DNA of 22,169 nt from CAWHOW01 sp050013795 (GCA_050013795.1 JBEKEO010000029.1:1-22169), one strand, 5' to 3'. Positions 8,251 through 16,161 are shown, counted from the stretch's first letter. Notes: a model not told the origin generated them from the letters alone. A program made the numbers and translations.

Positions 8251-8366
8251 CAATTAATAACAAAGGTTCTTCCTGTTATATCAGAATACTGTTTTGATTC
8301 ATTTTAATTGTAAATATAAAAACAAAAAAAGATTGACCATACAATAATCCCTTTGGAAAAAAGTTG

Positions 8367-8374
8367 TATTTTTG
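8367..8374 (+). promoter_or_regulatory. -7 promoter element TATTTTTG for the 8402 operon
   Basis: An exact TAnnTTTG match lies 27 bp before the ATG at 8402, in the divergent spacer shared with the TPR gene. The nearest TTTG (8352-8355) is closer than the usual -33 spacing, so only the -7 part is supported. Confidence 0.45.
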
Positions 8375-8401
8375 AAAAACCGCTTAATCACACTTTAATC
8401 T

Positions 8402-8713
8402 ATGAAACCTTATAGGATACTAATAATATTTCTCATGTGTTGTTTGCCTTTCTTTGTTGCTGCACAGGAAGAGGGTTCGGGCGGAAAGAAAGGAAATACA
8501 GAAAAAGCTGAAAAAAAAGCCGAAGAACTAAAAGCAAAACACGACCAGGAATCATTGATCAAATACCAGAAAGCAATAAAACATCAGCATAAGATACAGA
8601 CCAAAGCTACCAGAAAGAGAATGAAACAGTCGCTGAGGGAATCGAGAAGAGAAAAACCAGGTCATAAGGATTTTTTCCTGAAGAGGTGGTTCACTAAAAA
8701 GAAAAGGGAATAG
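8402..8713 (+). CDS. small basic secreted protein of unknown function
   Basis: The protein has 103 residues. It begins with a signal peptide (RILIIFLMCCLPFFVAAQ), so the mature form starts near Gln22. The rest is very Lys/Arg/Glu-rich and predicted helical, with KYQKAIKHQHKIQTKATRKR in the middle and ending KRWFTKKKRE. I know similar small 'AIKHHKKIQ…TRKRMK' proteins as uncharacterised Bacteroidota families, with no assigned function. The 20-bp gap to the sensor kinase suggests co-transcription and perhaps a periplasmic role linked to that kinase, but this is inference from position only. The start is set by the signal peptide and a -7 element just upstream. Confidence 0.7.
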   Translation: MKPYRILIIFLMCCLPFFVAAQEEGSGGKKGNTEKAEKKAEELKAKHDQESLIKYQKAIKHQHKIQTKATRKRMKQSLRESRREKPGHKDFFLKRWFTKKKRE

Positions 8714-8733
8714 TACTAATATATAAGAATGTA

Positions 8734-11700
8734 ATGATTCTTCCTCCTTACAAATGGAATGTTAATTTCCTTATTGCATTTTTTATCGCATGTTTTATAT
8801 GTATCCAGTCTTTTGCTCAGGAATATAATTTCCGCTTTGACAAAATCACTTCCGAAAACATCAAGATTGAAAAGGGGCTTTCGGTAAATTCCGTCAATTG
8901 CATCGCCCAGGACAATACGGGTTATATGTGGTTCGGCACTTGGGACGGGCTGAACAAATTCGACGGGTATAATTTCAATGTATACAAAGCCAACGATCTT
9001 GGAAAAGATGACGACCTGAGCAACCAGACAGTTCATTCGCTTTTCCTTGATAAAGAAGGAAATTTATGGGTGGGAACAGAGGGCGGCCTGAATGAATTTT
9101 TGAAGGGCAAACAATCTTTCATTCAATTCAAGCATAAACCGGGCGACAGAACAAGCATTAGCAATGATACTATATGGTCAATATTTGAAGATTCTTACAA
9201 CAACCTTTGGATAGGCACTCAAAACGGTTTGAACCTTCTTGACAGGCAAACACGAAAAGTCACACAATTTTTCCCGAAACCGGACAATAACAACTCCTTA
9301 AGCAATAACCGCATATTTAGCATTTTTGAAGATAAAGCAGGATGCATTTGGTTTGCAACGGAAAAGGGATTGAACAGGTATAATATATCGAATAAGCAAT
9401 TCGCCAGATTTTATCACAATCCGACAGATCCAAACAGCTTAAGTTGCGATACCGTTCTTTCGGGATGCTGTGATAATGAAGGATTTGTTTGGGTGGGCAG
9501 CGATAATGGACTATGCAGAATCAATCTTGAAAAAGGAACAGTTCAGCACTATCAATGCAATCCTAAAGATAAGAACAGCATCAGCAGCAATCATATCAGT
9601 TATGTATTTGTTGACAATAAGGGTACTTTATGGGTTGGGACAAAGAATTCCGGGTTAAATATATTCGACAAAAAGAACAATTCATTCACCAGATTGGTGA
9701 GTATTTCCAACAACGACAATAGTCTTAATAACAATAATATTGCTAATATATATGAAGATAAATCAGGAATTGTCTGGATCGCTACAGAAAAAGGAGTAAA
9801 TAAAATAGACCGTAACTCTTATAAATTCACCCATTTCCAGCATATGCCCAATAATGACAACAGTTTAAATAATAATTTGGTTTGGTCATTCCTTGAGGAT
9901 AAAAACAGCAATATATGGATTGGTACAGATGAGGGCATTGACCTCTACGACAAGAAAAATGACAAATTCAGTTTGCTGAAGAGCAATTTTGCAAATAAAA
10001 GCTTATCGGGAATTCACGTCAAGGCAATGATCATTGATAAAAGCGGAAATGCATGGATAGGAACTGAAAATTTCGGAATAGGAGAATTTGTAATTTCTGG
10101 CACAGGTCTTCGTAAAAAATTATCCCTGATAAAAATCTTCAACAATAAAAACGGACTTTGCGATAATACAGTATGGTGCCTGCTCGAAGATAAAAAAGGA
10201 AATATCTGGATCGGCACCAATAACGGATTGAACAGGTTCGATAAAAACAACGGGGACTTAAAATCATTTAAAAGCAATTTATATAATCCTTATGGTATCA
10301 GCAATAATATAATTAATGCTCTTTTTGAAGACCAAGCGGGCATCATTTGGATAGGCACGTACAATGGTCTGGACAGATTCGATTATGTTTCACAAAAGAT
10401 TTACACATATAAACATCTTACCAATAATTTGCAAAGCCTTAGCAGTAACCGTATATTCGGCATTTATCAGGATTCAAAGGGTATTGTCTGGATTGGCACT
10501 ATGGGCGGTGGTCTTAATAGGTTCGACAGTAAAACAGGCATGTTCAAACATTACACAGAAAAAGACGGACTTGCCAACAATATGGTTTATTACATCCTTG
10601 AAGATAAAAACGAAAACCTCTGGCTCAGCACCAATAACGGTGTTTCTAAATTTAATATCAAGACCGAATCCTTTGTCAATTATGATGTGAAAGATGGCAT
10701 TCAAAGCAGCGAATTCAACCAGAATGCAGCTTTAAAAACAAAAGATGGTGAGTTTTTGCTTGGCGGGATGAATGGTTTTAATGCTTTTTATCCTGGAGAT
10801 ATTAATCAGAATAAATATATCCCGCCTATTGTTATCACTTGCTTTAAAAAGTATAACGAAGTTCAAAAATCTGAAATTAACGATGAGGATACCATTGAGC
10901 TTTCTTATAAGGATAATTTCTTCTCTTTCGAATTTTCAGCACTCGATTATTCAAATCCGTCCAAAAATAAATATGCATACAAGCTTGAACATTTTGATAA
11001 AGACTGGATATATTGTGATGCCAATAAACGATTTGCAGAATATACCAAGGTAAGCCCCGGTATTTATAAATTCCGGGTTAACGGGACAAATTGCGATGGT
11101 GTCTGGAACGAAAAGGGGGTTTCTGTTACCATCATTATTAATCCTCCCTGGTGGGCAACATGGATGTTCCGGATACCTTTTATCTTTTTCGTGATATTTA
11201 CCGGATGGTATATCATTACAAGGAGATTCAGGCAACTTAGCAAAAAACATGAAATGGAAAAGAAAGTCCTTGAAATAGAGAAACAACTTTTTGACCTTGA
11301 ACAAAAAGCGTTGCAGCTTCAGATGAATCCTCATTTTATTTTTAATTCCCTGAACTCTATTCAAAGTTTTATTGTCAACAACGATTCTGATAAAGCGACA
11401 TTGTATCTTGCTAAGTTCGCCCAGTTAATGAGACTGATACTTGCCAATTCGCGTGAGCAATTTGTACCGGTTAAAGATGAAATAAAAGTTCTAATTTATT
11501 ACATGGACATCGAAAACCTTCGGTTTGATAATAAGTTTGATTATAAAATAACTGTTGATCCCGAAATCGATGATGATTTTGTAGGCATTCCCCCCATGAT
11601 CATTCAGCCATATGTTGAAAATGCCATTCTTCATGGAATAATTCACAAAAAAGAGAAAGGCAATATCTCGATAATTCTTTCTTTAAGAAAGGAAAACATT

Positions 11701-11931
11701 CATTGTGTTGTGGAAGACGACGGTGTGGGAAGAGAAAAAGCCATGGAAATAAAAAATAATTCAGGATTCGAACATAAATCTAGAGGAATGATAATAACAA
11801 AAGAACGCCTGGAAATCCTTAACAAACAAATCAAGGGTCAAATCTCAGTTAATGTTTTCGACCTAAAAGACGAAAACGGCATTGCCAAAGGAACCAAAGT
11901 GGAAATTATTATTCCTTTTAAAGAAATATAA
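8734..11931 (+). CDS. two-component sensor histidine kinase: 14 Reg_prop repeats, Y_Y_Y domain, LytS-type kinase
   Basis: The protein has 1065 residues. An N-terminal signal segment (FLIAFFIACFICIQSFA, cleavage near 28) leads into a periplasmic sensor with fourteen Reg_prop motifs of the WIGTxxGLNRFD type, enough for two seven-bladed propellers. A Y_Y_Y domain (YAYKLEHFDKDW … SPGIYKFRVNGTN) precedes one transmembrane helix at about 806-830 (WMFRIPFIFFVIFTGWYII). A coiled linker then enters a His_kinase domain of the LytS/YehU class: MNPHFIFNSLNS carries the phospho-accepting His867. The ATP-binding part shows QPYVENAILHGI from residue 958, EDDGVGREKA and SRGMIITKERL. It should sense a periplasmic ligand and phosphorylate the LytTR regulator encoded 34 bp downstream. 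Polysaccharide-sensing HTCS proteins share the propeller and Y_Y_Y architecture, but no glycan-use genes are nearby, so the signal is unknown. Confidence 0.93.
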   Translation: MILPPYKWNVNFLIAFFIACFICIQSFAQEYNFRFDKITSENIKIEKGLSVNSVNCIAQDNTGYMWFGTWDGLNKFDGYNFNVYKANDLGKDDDLSNQTVHSLFLDKEGNLWVGTEGGLNEFLKGKQSFIQFKHKPGDRTSISNDTIWSIFEDSYNNLWIGTQNGLNLLDRQTRKVTQFFPKPDNNNSLSNNRIFSIFEDKAGCIWFATEKGLNRYNISNKQFARFYHNPTDPNSLSCDTVLSGCCDNEGFVWVGSDNGLCRINLEKGTVQHYQCNPKDKNSISSNHISYVFVDNKGTLWVGTKNSGLNIFDKKNNSFTRLVSISNNDNSLNNNNIANIYEDKSGIVWIATEKGVNKIDRNSYKFTHFQHMPNNDNSLNNNLVWSFLEDKNSNIWIGTDEGIDLYDKKNDKFSLLKSNFANKSLSGIHVKAMIIDKSGNAWIGTENFGIGEFVISGTGLRKKLSLIKIFNNKNGLCDNTVWCLLEDKKGNIWIGTNNGLNRFDKNNGDLKSFKSNLYNPYGISNNIINALFEDQAGIIWIGTYNGLDRFDYVSQKIYTYKHLTNNLQSLSSNRIFGIYQDSKGIVWIGTMGGGLNRFDSKTGMFKHYTEKDGLANNMVYYILEDKNENLWLSTNNGVSKFNIKTESFVNYDVKDGIQSSEFNQNAALKTKDGEFLLGGMNGFNAFYPGDINQNKYIPPIVITCFKKYNEVQKSEINDEDTIELSYKDNFFSFEFSALDYSNPSKNKYAYKLEHFDKDWIYCDANKRFAEYTKVSPGIYKFRVNGTNCDGVWNEKGVSVTIIINPPWWATWMFRIPFIFFVIFTGWYIITRRFRQLSKKHEMEKKVLEIEKQLFDLEQKALQLQMNPHFIFNSLNSIQSFIVNNDSDKATLYLAKFAQLMRLILANSREQFVPVKDEIKVLIYYMDIENLRFDNKFDYKITVDPEIDDDFVGIPPMIIQPYVENAILHGIIHKKEKGNISIILSLRKENIHCVVEDDGVGREKAMEIKNNSGFEHKSRGMIITKERLEILNKQIKGQISVNVFDLKDENGIAKGTKVEIIIPFKEI

Positions 11932-11965
11932 TCCGATATTTGTTACAAAATAAAAATCTTCATCC

Positions 11966-12733
11966 ATGATAAAAGCCATTATAATTGATGATGAAAAAAC
12001 ATCGCGCGAAACCCTCAAAGGTTTACTGAAAAGGTATTGTGAAAATATAGAAATAACAGCCGAAGCAGATGGTTATAGCACGGGGATTGAGGTCATAAAA
12101 ACTTATGAACCCGATGTGGTTTTTTTAGATATTCAAATGCCGGATGGCAGTGGGTTCAAGCTTCTAGATGACATTGGCGAAATAAATTTCGAAGTCATCT
12201 TTTCCACAGCTTACGATCAGTTTGCTATTAAAGCCTTTAAATATAGTGCGCTTGATTACCTGTTGAAGCCTATAAACCCCGAAGATCTTGTTGCTTCTAT
12301 TGAAAAGCTTGAGCAAAGAATGCTGAAAGGGAACGACAATACCCGCATAAAGTTTTTGCTTGATAAAATAAAGAACCCCGAAGCGGAAGCAAAAAAGATT
12401 GTGTTATCGACCATAGAGGGGATACATGTTGTGGATATCAGAAATATTATCCGTTGCGAATCGGATGACTGTTATACTAAATTTTTCCTGAAAGAAGGAA
12501 AGATGATTATGGTATCAAAAACATTAAGAGAGAGCGAAGAACTATTGGCTGAACATAATTTTATACGTCCGCATAAATCTCACCTTATAAATTTAAAATA
12601 TGTGAAAAGATTCCTTCGAACAGATGGGGGCGCCATTCTTATGGCTGACGGAAGCAATATCCCCGTTTCGAGGAGGAAAAGAGAAGAAATCATTGATATT
12701 CTTAATTGTCAAGTTTCACAAGGTTGTTTATGA
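11966..12733 (+). CDS. LytTR-family response regulator, 3' end altered by IS insertion
   Basis: The protein has 255 residues. The receiver domain (1-about 120) has acidic residues D8/D9, phospho-acceptor D55 in VVFLDIQMPDGSG, T81 and K101. The LytTR DNA-binding domain (about 140-247) includes DIRNIIRCESDDCYTKFFL and NFIRPHKSHLINLKYV and ends at SRRKREEIIDILN. The last eight residues, CQVSQGCL, are translated from the terminal repeat of the IS481-type element. Removing the element and one AATT copy restores LN followed by TAG, so the original protein was probably 247 residues. It should be the partner of the preceding kinase and bind DNA upstream of unknown targets. The short tail lies beyond the DNA-binding fold, so function may be intact. 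Confidence 0.93.
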   Translation: MIKAIIIDDEKTSRETLKGLLKRYCENIEITAEADGYSTGIEVIKTYEPDVVFLDIQMPDGSGFKLLDDIGEINFEVIFSTAYDQFAIKAFKYSALDYLLKPINPEDLVASIEKLEQRMLKGNDNTRIKFLLDKIKNPEAEAKKIVLSTIEGIHVVDIRNIIRCESDDCYTKFFLKEGKMIMVSKTLRESEELLAEHNFIRPHKSHLINLKYVKRFLRTDGGAILMADGSNIPVSRRKREEIIDILNCQVSQGCL

Positions 12734-13725
12734 TAACTTGTGTTAATTAATAGCAAAGATAAAACTTTATTTTTAAATTCATCAGGTTTTTGTAAAAATA
12801 TTTCAGGCTTAATTTCAAACCATTTTTCAATAGCATTAAAAGGAGTTTTTACATTAAGTTCTTTTCTTAAACTTCCGTGTCTTCTATAAAGTATGTAATA
12901 CATCAGAAACTTAAATAGATCTTTTTGCATTTCATCCTTATTATTGTATTCGGTTAGCTTAACCGTGTTATTTTTAATAGTTCCGTTTGCTCTTTCAACC
13001 ATTCCATTTGTTTTCGGAGTTGCAGGTTTGGTAAGCCTATGTTCAATATTATTTTCATCACATACAACATCTAATTTAGATGGTTTTTGACAATAATGTC
13101 CTGTTTTAGATTTTATTAATTTGTTAGTAAATTCAAGACCGTTATCAGTAAGAACATGTGTAATTCCAAACGGGAAAAAGTCTAAACATTTGTTCATAAA
13201 ATCTTCAGCATTTTCAGATGTTTTAGCATCATATACTTCATAATACAAGGTTCTTGTAGCCCTATCTATTGCCACAAAAAGATAGTATTTTACACCATCA
13301 AATTTTGGCAAATAGGTTACATCTATATGCAAATAACCAGGTTCATATTCCTTAAACTTTTTGGCTTTATTTCTCTCTTTTTCCGGTACCTTATTTATCT
13401 CTTCGTGAACAAAAGTCCTGTAAACGACACTTCTTGTAATACTGGGATTAGTTAAGAAAACCATATCGAATACTTCATCTAAAGGCATCCATGTAGATTG
13501 TCTTATTGATGAAATAAGTATTTTCTCAAAGTCGTTCAATGCATAATGAATCGTATGCGGTCTTGAACTTCTGTCTTCAAAACTTTCTCTGTTTTTCCAT
13601 TTACTAACCGTTGGTTCAGAAATACCAAATTTGTTTGCGAGCATCAAATTTGTCAAATTGCTTTTGTTTATGTCCAAACGTGTATGTACATTTGTAGTCG
13701 CGTTTGAGTGGTACTCTTGCTTCAT
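12709..13725 (-). CDS. IS481-family DDE transposase
   Basis: From the ATG at 13725 the protein is 338 residues, the usual length for IS481-type single-ORF transposases. An N-terminal helix-turn-helix (NLMLANKFGISEPTVSKWKN, about 25-45) is followed by DRSSRPH, typical of the family. The rve/DDE core has D135 (LHIDVTYL), D194 (VLTDNGLEF) and E244 (KTNGMVERANGT); the 49 residues between D194 and E244 include an extra SKTGHYCQKPSKLDV stretch. The catalytic triad and frame are intact, so the element could be active. An upstream TTG at 13758 is open but the ATG fits the family's N-terminus better. The stop codon falls inside the left terminal repeat and the gene overlaps the convergent response regulator end by 25 bp. 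Confidence 0.93.
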   Translation of the reverse strand: MKQEYHSNATTNVHTRLDINKSNLTNLMLANKFGISEPTVSKWKNRESFEDRSSRPHTIHYALNDFEKILISSIRQSTWMPLDEVFDMVFLTNPSITRSVVYRTFVHEEINKVPEKERNKAKKFKEYEPGYLHIDVTYLPKFDGVKYYLFVAIDRATRTLYYEVYDAKTSENAEDFMNKCLDFFPFGITHVLTDNGLEFTNKLIKSKTGHYCQKPSKLDVVCDENNIEHRLTKPATPKTNGMVERANGTIKNNTVKLTEYNNKDEMQKDLFKFLMYYILYRRHGSLRKELNVKTPFNAIEKWFEIKPEIFLQKPDEFKNKVLSLLLINTSYHKQPCET

Positions 13726-13774
13726 ATTTTGTTTTTTAGAGATTACAAAGTTAAGCAAGTTATCATTTCGCAGC

Positions 13775-13831
13775 CCTCCCTGCTGTTTTTGCTTCTTCCG
13801 CTACGCTCCAGAAGCAAAAACAGCAGGGAGG
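13775..13831. other. perfect 22-bp inverted repeat (hairpin) inside the right end of the IS
   Basis: Arms 13775-13796 and 13810-13831 are fully complementary, with a 13-base loop (TCCGCTACGCTCC). There is no T-tract on either side. The hairpin lies between the outer right terminal repeat and the transposase start. It could limit read-through into the transposase, or be a separate insertion. Confidence 0.85.
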
Positions 13832-13900
13832 ACAAACGCTTTAAAGCCATAAACAACGTGGTGAAACTTTACAATTAGAAATTAAACTAAATTATTTTTT

Positions 13901-14533
13901 ATGAAAACAACATCAAAATTATTAGTGTTTTGCATGATTGCAATTCCTTTTATGGCATTTATAAATGCAGCAAACCTTGGTAAAGGCATAAACTTAATTT
14001 CCGGAAGCGTTAAGGCTCTTAAAGGCGAAAAAGTATTAGGCGTTAAATATGATTATTCCAATCTGAAGGTTGTTGATAAACCGGAAGCTGAGTGGATGAA
14101 AGAAGAGGTTGCTAAGAAAAACGGTAAAAAACCCGGTTCGGGCGATAAATTTAAAGAAGCCTGGTACAGCGACAGGGCAAGCAGGTTTCAACCGAAATTT
14201 GAAGAACTGCTGAATAAGTACATAAGCGATAATGGGGTTTCGGTAAGCGAAAAAGATACTGCCACTGCAAAATACATCATTATTTTGGAAACTACATGTA
14301 CCGATCCCGGTTGGAACATAGGATTTACAAAAAGACCTTCATATATTGATGCGGAAGTACAAATAGTGGAATCGGCTACTAAAAATGCTATTGCAAAACT
14401 AAGCATTCCCAAGGTTCCTGGTTCTACATACGGTAGTGGTGATCTTGATACAGGAAACAGGCTTGCTGAATCTTATGCAAAATGCGGAAAAGAATTGGGT
14501 ACTTACTTAACTAAAAATGCATTTGGTAAATAA
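13901..14533 (+). CDS. secreted protein of unknown function, conserved-looking in Bacteroidota
   Basis: The protein has 210 residues and an N-terminal signal peptide (LLVFCMIAIPFMAFINA, cleavage near 23). The mature part begins with an ISGSVKALKGEKVLGVKYDY strand-like region. An acidic/basic helical part (FKEAWYSDRASRFQPKFEEL) and a beta-rich half with AKYIIILETTCTDPGWNIGF follow, and the end is AESYAKCGKELGTYL. I recall similar unnamed Bacteroidota proteins but know no function or catalytic motif. Without the IS481-type element it would start about 22 bp after the response regulator stop, so it may once have been the last gene of the sensor operon. Now its nearest upstream gene is the divergent transposase, and no clear promoter is visible in the 28 bp outside the IS. 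A strong terminator follows. Confidence 0.75.
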   Translation: MKTTSKLLVFCMIAIPFMAFINAANLGKGINLISGSVKALKGEKVLGVKYDYSNLKVVDKPEAEWMKEEVAKKNGKKPGSGDKFKEAWYSDRASRFQPKFEELLNKYISDNGVSVSEKDTATAKYIIILETTCTDPGWNIGFTKRPSYIDAEVQIVESATKNAIAKLSIPKVPGSTYGSGDLDTGNRLAESYAKCGKELGTYLTKNAFGK

Positions 14534-14571
14534 GTAAACTTTAAATCTTCTCTTTAATAATTATAATAGTT

Positions 14572-14579
14572 TATTTTTG
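14572..14579 (+). promoter_or_regulatory. possible -7 element TATTTTTG before the acyltransferase
   Basis: This TAnnTTTG match directly abuts the terminator palindrome. A transcript begun here would start inside the left arm, so it would escape full hairpin formation and lead into the acyltransferase 50 bp on. It may be coincidental in such T-rich DNA. Confidence 0.3.
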
Positions 14580-14604
14580 CAAAAGGAGCATAATGCTCCT
14601 TTTG
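14580..14604 (+). terminator. rho-independent terminator after the 13901 gene
   Basis: A perfect inverted repeat with 12-bp arms (CAAAAGGAGCAT / ATGCTCCTTTTG) around a single A is followed on the + strand by a T-rich tract of about 20 bases. It lies 46 bp after the stop at 14533. The stem is inside an upstream extension of the acyltransferase frame, which argues against a start there. Confidence 0.85.
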
Positions 14605-14630
14605 TATTTTTTATATATTTTTTTTGGCTG

Positions 14631-15770
14631 ATGAAGACTAGTGTGAGAGATTTTGAAGATATCAGACCTTACCATGATTCGGAAATCAATGAAGCTTTAA
14701 GAAGAATAATTGAATCGCCTTCTTTTGCACCTATAGCCGCATTTGTTTTTCCTGAAAGATCGGTTGAGGATACCACGACTATGGTAAAAGATATTAAGTC
14801 GTCGGATGAATTCCAGGTAAAATTTATGCATAAAGCTGTAAGGCAGGTAATTTCAACTTCATCGGATGGTTTTAGCTTTAGCGGATTTGAAAATATTGAC
14901 CCTAAAACATCCTATCTTTTTATTTCCAATCACCGCGATATAGTTCTTGATTCTGCAATACTTCAGGCTTTGCTGGTTGAACTGGACATCCCCAGAACCG
15001 AAATAACTTTCGGCAGTAACCTTATGATCAATCCTTTCATTATTGATTTTGGCAAAGTGAATAAGATGTTCAAGGTGCAGCGCGGGGGCACCAAAATTGA
15101 ATTGCTGAAAAATTCTATTCAACTGTCTGCTTACATACGTTACACTATTACTGAAAAGCATCATTCTGCATGGATAGCCCAGCGCAATGGTCGTACAAAA
15201 AATGGTAATGATAAAACCGAAGAAGCTTTGCTGAAAATGCTTAACTTAAGCGGAGAAAAAGGCTTTGTGGAAAATTTTTCCGCGCTGAATATCGCTCCTT
15301 TGACCATCTCATACGAATATGAGCCATGCGGAACATTTAAAGTGAATGAACTTTACAAATCGCTGCAGGGAGAATATAAGAAAAGTCCGGGGGAAGATTT
15401 TAACAGCATTATAACCGGCTTCACTCAGCCCAAAGGAAGGATACATTTATGCGCGGGGAAATGCGTGAATGAAGAGTTGAAAGGCTTTGATGAAAACCGT
15501 TCGGCAAATGAAAACATCAGCAAGCTGACCGCTATGATTGACAAGCAGATATATAACGACTATAAGCTTTGGAAAACAAATCATATTGCGTATGATTTAA
15601 TGGTTAAAGATTCTTTCAGCCATTTATATACTGAAAAAGAAAAGAGCGATTTCATTTCCTTTATTGAAAAAGAAATAATGAAACTGGAGGGAGATAAAAA
15701 AGTTCTGAAGGATATGTACTTAAAAATGTATGCCAACCCTGTAATAAATTATTTACAGAATAAGGATTGA
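14631..15770 (+). CDS. PlsC-like acyltransferase (1-acyl-glycerol-3-phosphate acyltransferase superfamily)
   Basis: From the ATG at 14631 the protein is 379 residues. The frame stays open upstream to a TTG at 14577, but that extension would translate the terminator stem and poly-T tract, so I rejected it. The acyltransferase blocks are in order: FISNHRDIVLDS with H101 and D107, then ITFGSNLM and NKMFKVQRGG around 150, IAQRNGRTKNGNDKT near 182-196, and NIAPLTISYEYEPC near 220-233. These match a Bacteroidota family annotated as glycerol or lysophosphatidate acyltransferase, which transfers acyl groups in membrane lipid synthesis. There are five residues between the His and Asp, one more than the canonical HX4D. 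No long transmembrane helix is obvious. The exact acyl acceptor cannot be told from sequence. Confidence 0.85.
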   Translation: MKTSVRDFEDIRPYHDSEINEALRRIIESPSFAPIAAFVFPERSVEDTTTMVKDIKSSDEFQVKFMHKAVRQVISTSSDGFSFSGFENIDPKTSYLFISNHRDIVLDSAILQALLVELDIPRTEITFGSNLMINPFIIDFGKVNKMFKVQRGGTKIELLKNSIQLSAYIRYTITEKHHSAWIAQRNGRTKNGNDKTEEALLKMLNLSGEKGFVENFSALNIAPLTISYEYEPCGTFKVNELYKSLQGEYKKSPGEDFNSIITGFTQPKGRIHLCAGKCVNEELKGFDENRSANENISKLTAMIDKQIYNDYKLWKTNHIAYDLMVKDSFSHLYTEKEKSDFISFIEKEIMKLEGDKKVLKDMYLKMYANPVINYLQNKD

Positions 15771-15785
15771 ACCCCCTCATCGCCG

Positions 15786-15906
15786 TTGAAATCAGATATA
15801 GAAATTATTGATTTAAACGGACAATTAATTAAAAGTGTAAATATCGATTTTCCCGTTTTGCAAATAAAGATAGCTTGATGCAACTTCAAATGGGTTTTAT
15901 GAATAA
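15786..15906 (+). pseudogene. frameshifted remnant of a type IX secretion C-terminal sorting domain
   Basis: Right after the acyltransferase the sequence translates as SDIEIIDLNGQLIKSVNID, a close match to the type A sorting-domain pattern (IxIYDLxGKxVxxxxI). It then meets a TGA. One frame over, the text continues DATSNGFYE and a stop, matching the usual (D)xSxLxxGxYxxKI end. No upstream gene for a cargo protein remains. I read this as the decayed 3' tail of a secreted-protein gene. The two halves are short, so confidence is moderate. Confidence 0.5.
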
Positions 15907-16161
15907 GCATCTCTAAATAACTGCCTTATTCACAATCAGGTTTTTGTTTTTCCATAATAACATCTTCTGTTTGCAGGAAATTTTATATTATTGCATATAT
16001 ATTTAATCGAAATTTAAAAAATATTACTTCGTTTGAGACTGTCCGCCAATGCTCACCTTGCCGCGAGGTAGGCAAGGAATTCTTAAACGCTGGGCTCAAC
16101 AATAGTCAACAACATAATAATTATAGCATATCGTAAACCGGCTCATAGTTATCAGGGAAAA
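15907..16161. other. AT-rich non-coding spacer with a small hairpin
   Basis: This stretch before the oxidoreductase has no open frame of note. It holds a 7-bp inverted repeat CCTTGCC/GGCAAGG at 16056-16077 with an 8-base loop, which is more GC-rich than its surroundings and without a T-tract. No promoter consensus is convincing. Confidence 0.5.

Larger units (their letters stand above)
12708..13872 (-). mobile_element. IS481-family insertion sequence, about 1165 bp
   Basis: The terminal inverted repeats read inward TGTCAAGTTTCACAAGGTTG (left) and TGTAAAGTTTCACCACGTTG (right). AATT flanks both ends (12704-12707 and 13873-13876) and is the likely 4-bp target duplication, although its palindromic nature leaves the exact ends uncertain by one base. 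The TGT start and the AAG..TCA..GGTTG pattern resemble the ends of Bordetella IS481 as I recall them. One DDE transposase gene fills the element. It lies exactly at the end of the response regulator gene. Confidence 0.88.

Noticed and set aside
10951..11364. 137-codon - strand open frame within the kinase gene
   Set aside because: Antisense to the Y_Y_Y, transmembrane and kinase coding region, which is clearly coding on the + strand; no homology recognised.
13723..13758. TTG start for the transposase 11 codons upstream
   Set aside because: The ATG at 13725 gives the expected IS481-type length and N-terminus; the upstream codons lie at the edge of the split terminal repeat.
12707..13873. IS ends placed at TGT…ACA with a different target duplication
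   Set aside because: This choice leaves AAT against ATT, not a direct repeat; moving each end in by one base gives AATT on both sides and restores a stop codon. The one-base ambiguity remains because AATT is palindromic.
14577..14630. TTG start extending the acyltransferase by 18 residues
   Set aside because: The extension consists of the terminator stem and its T-tract (Phe/Tyr-rich), while the ATG at 14631 begins at the normal family N-terminus.
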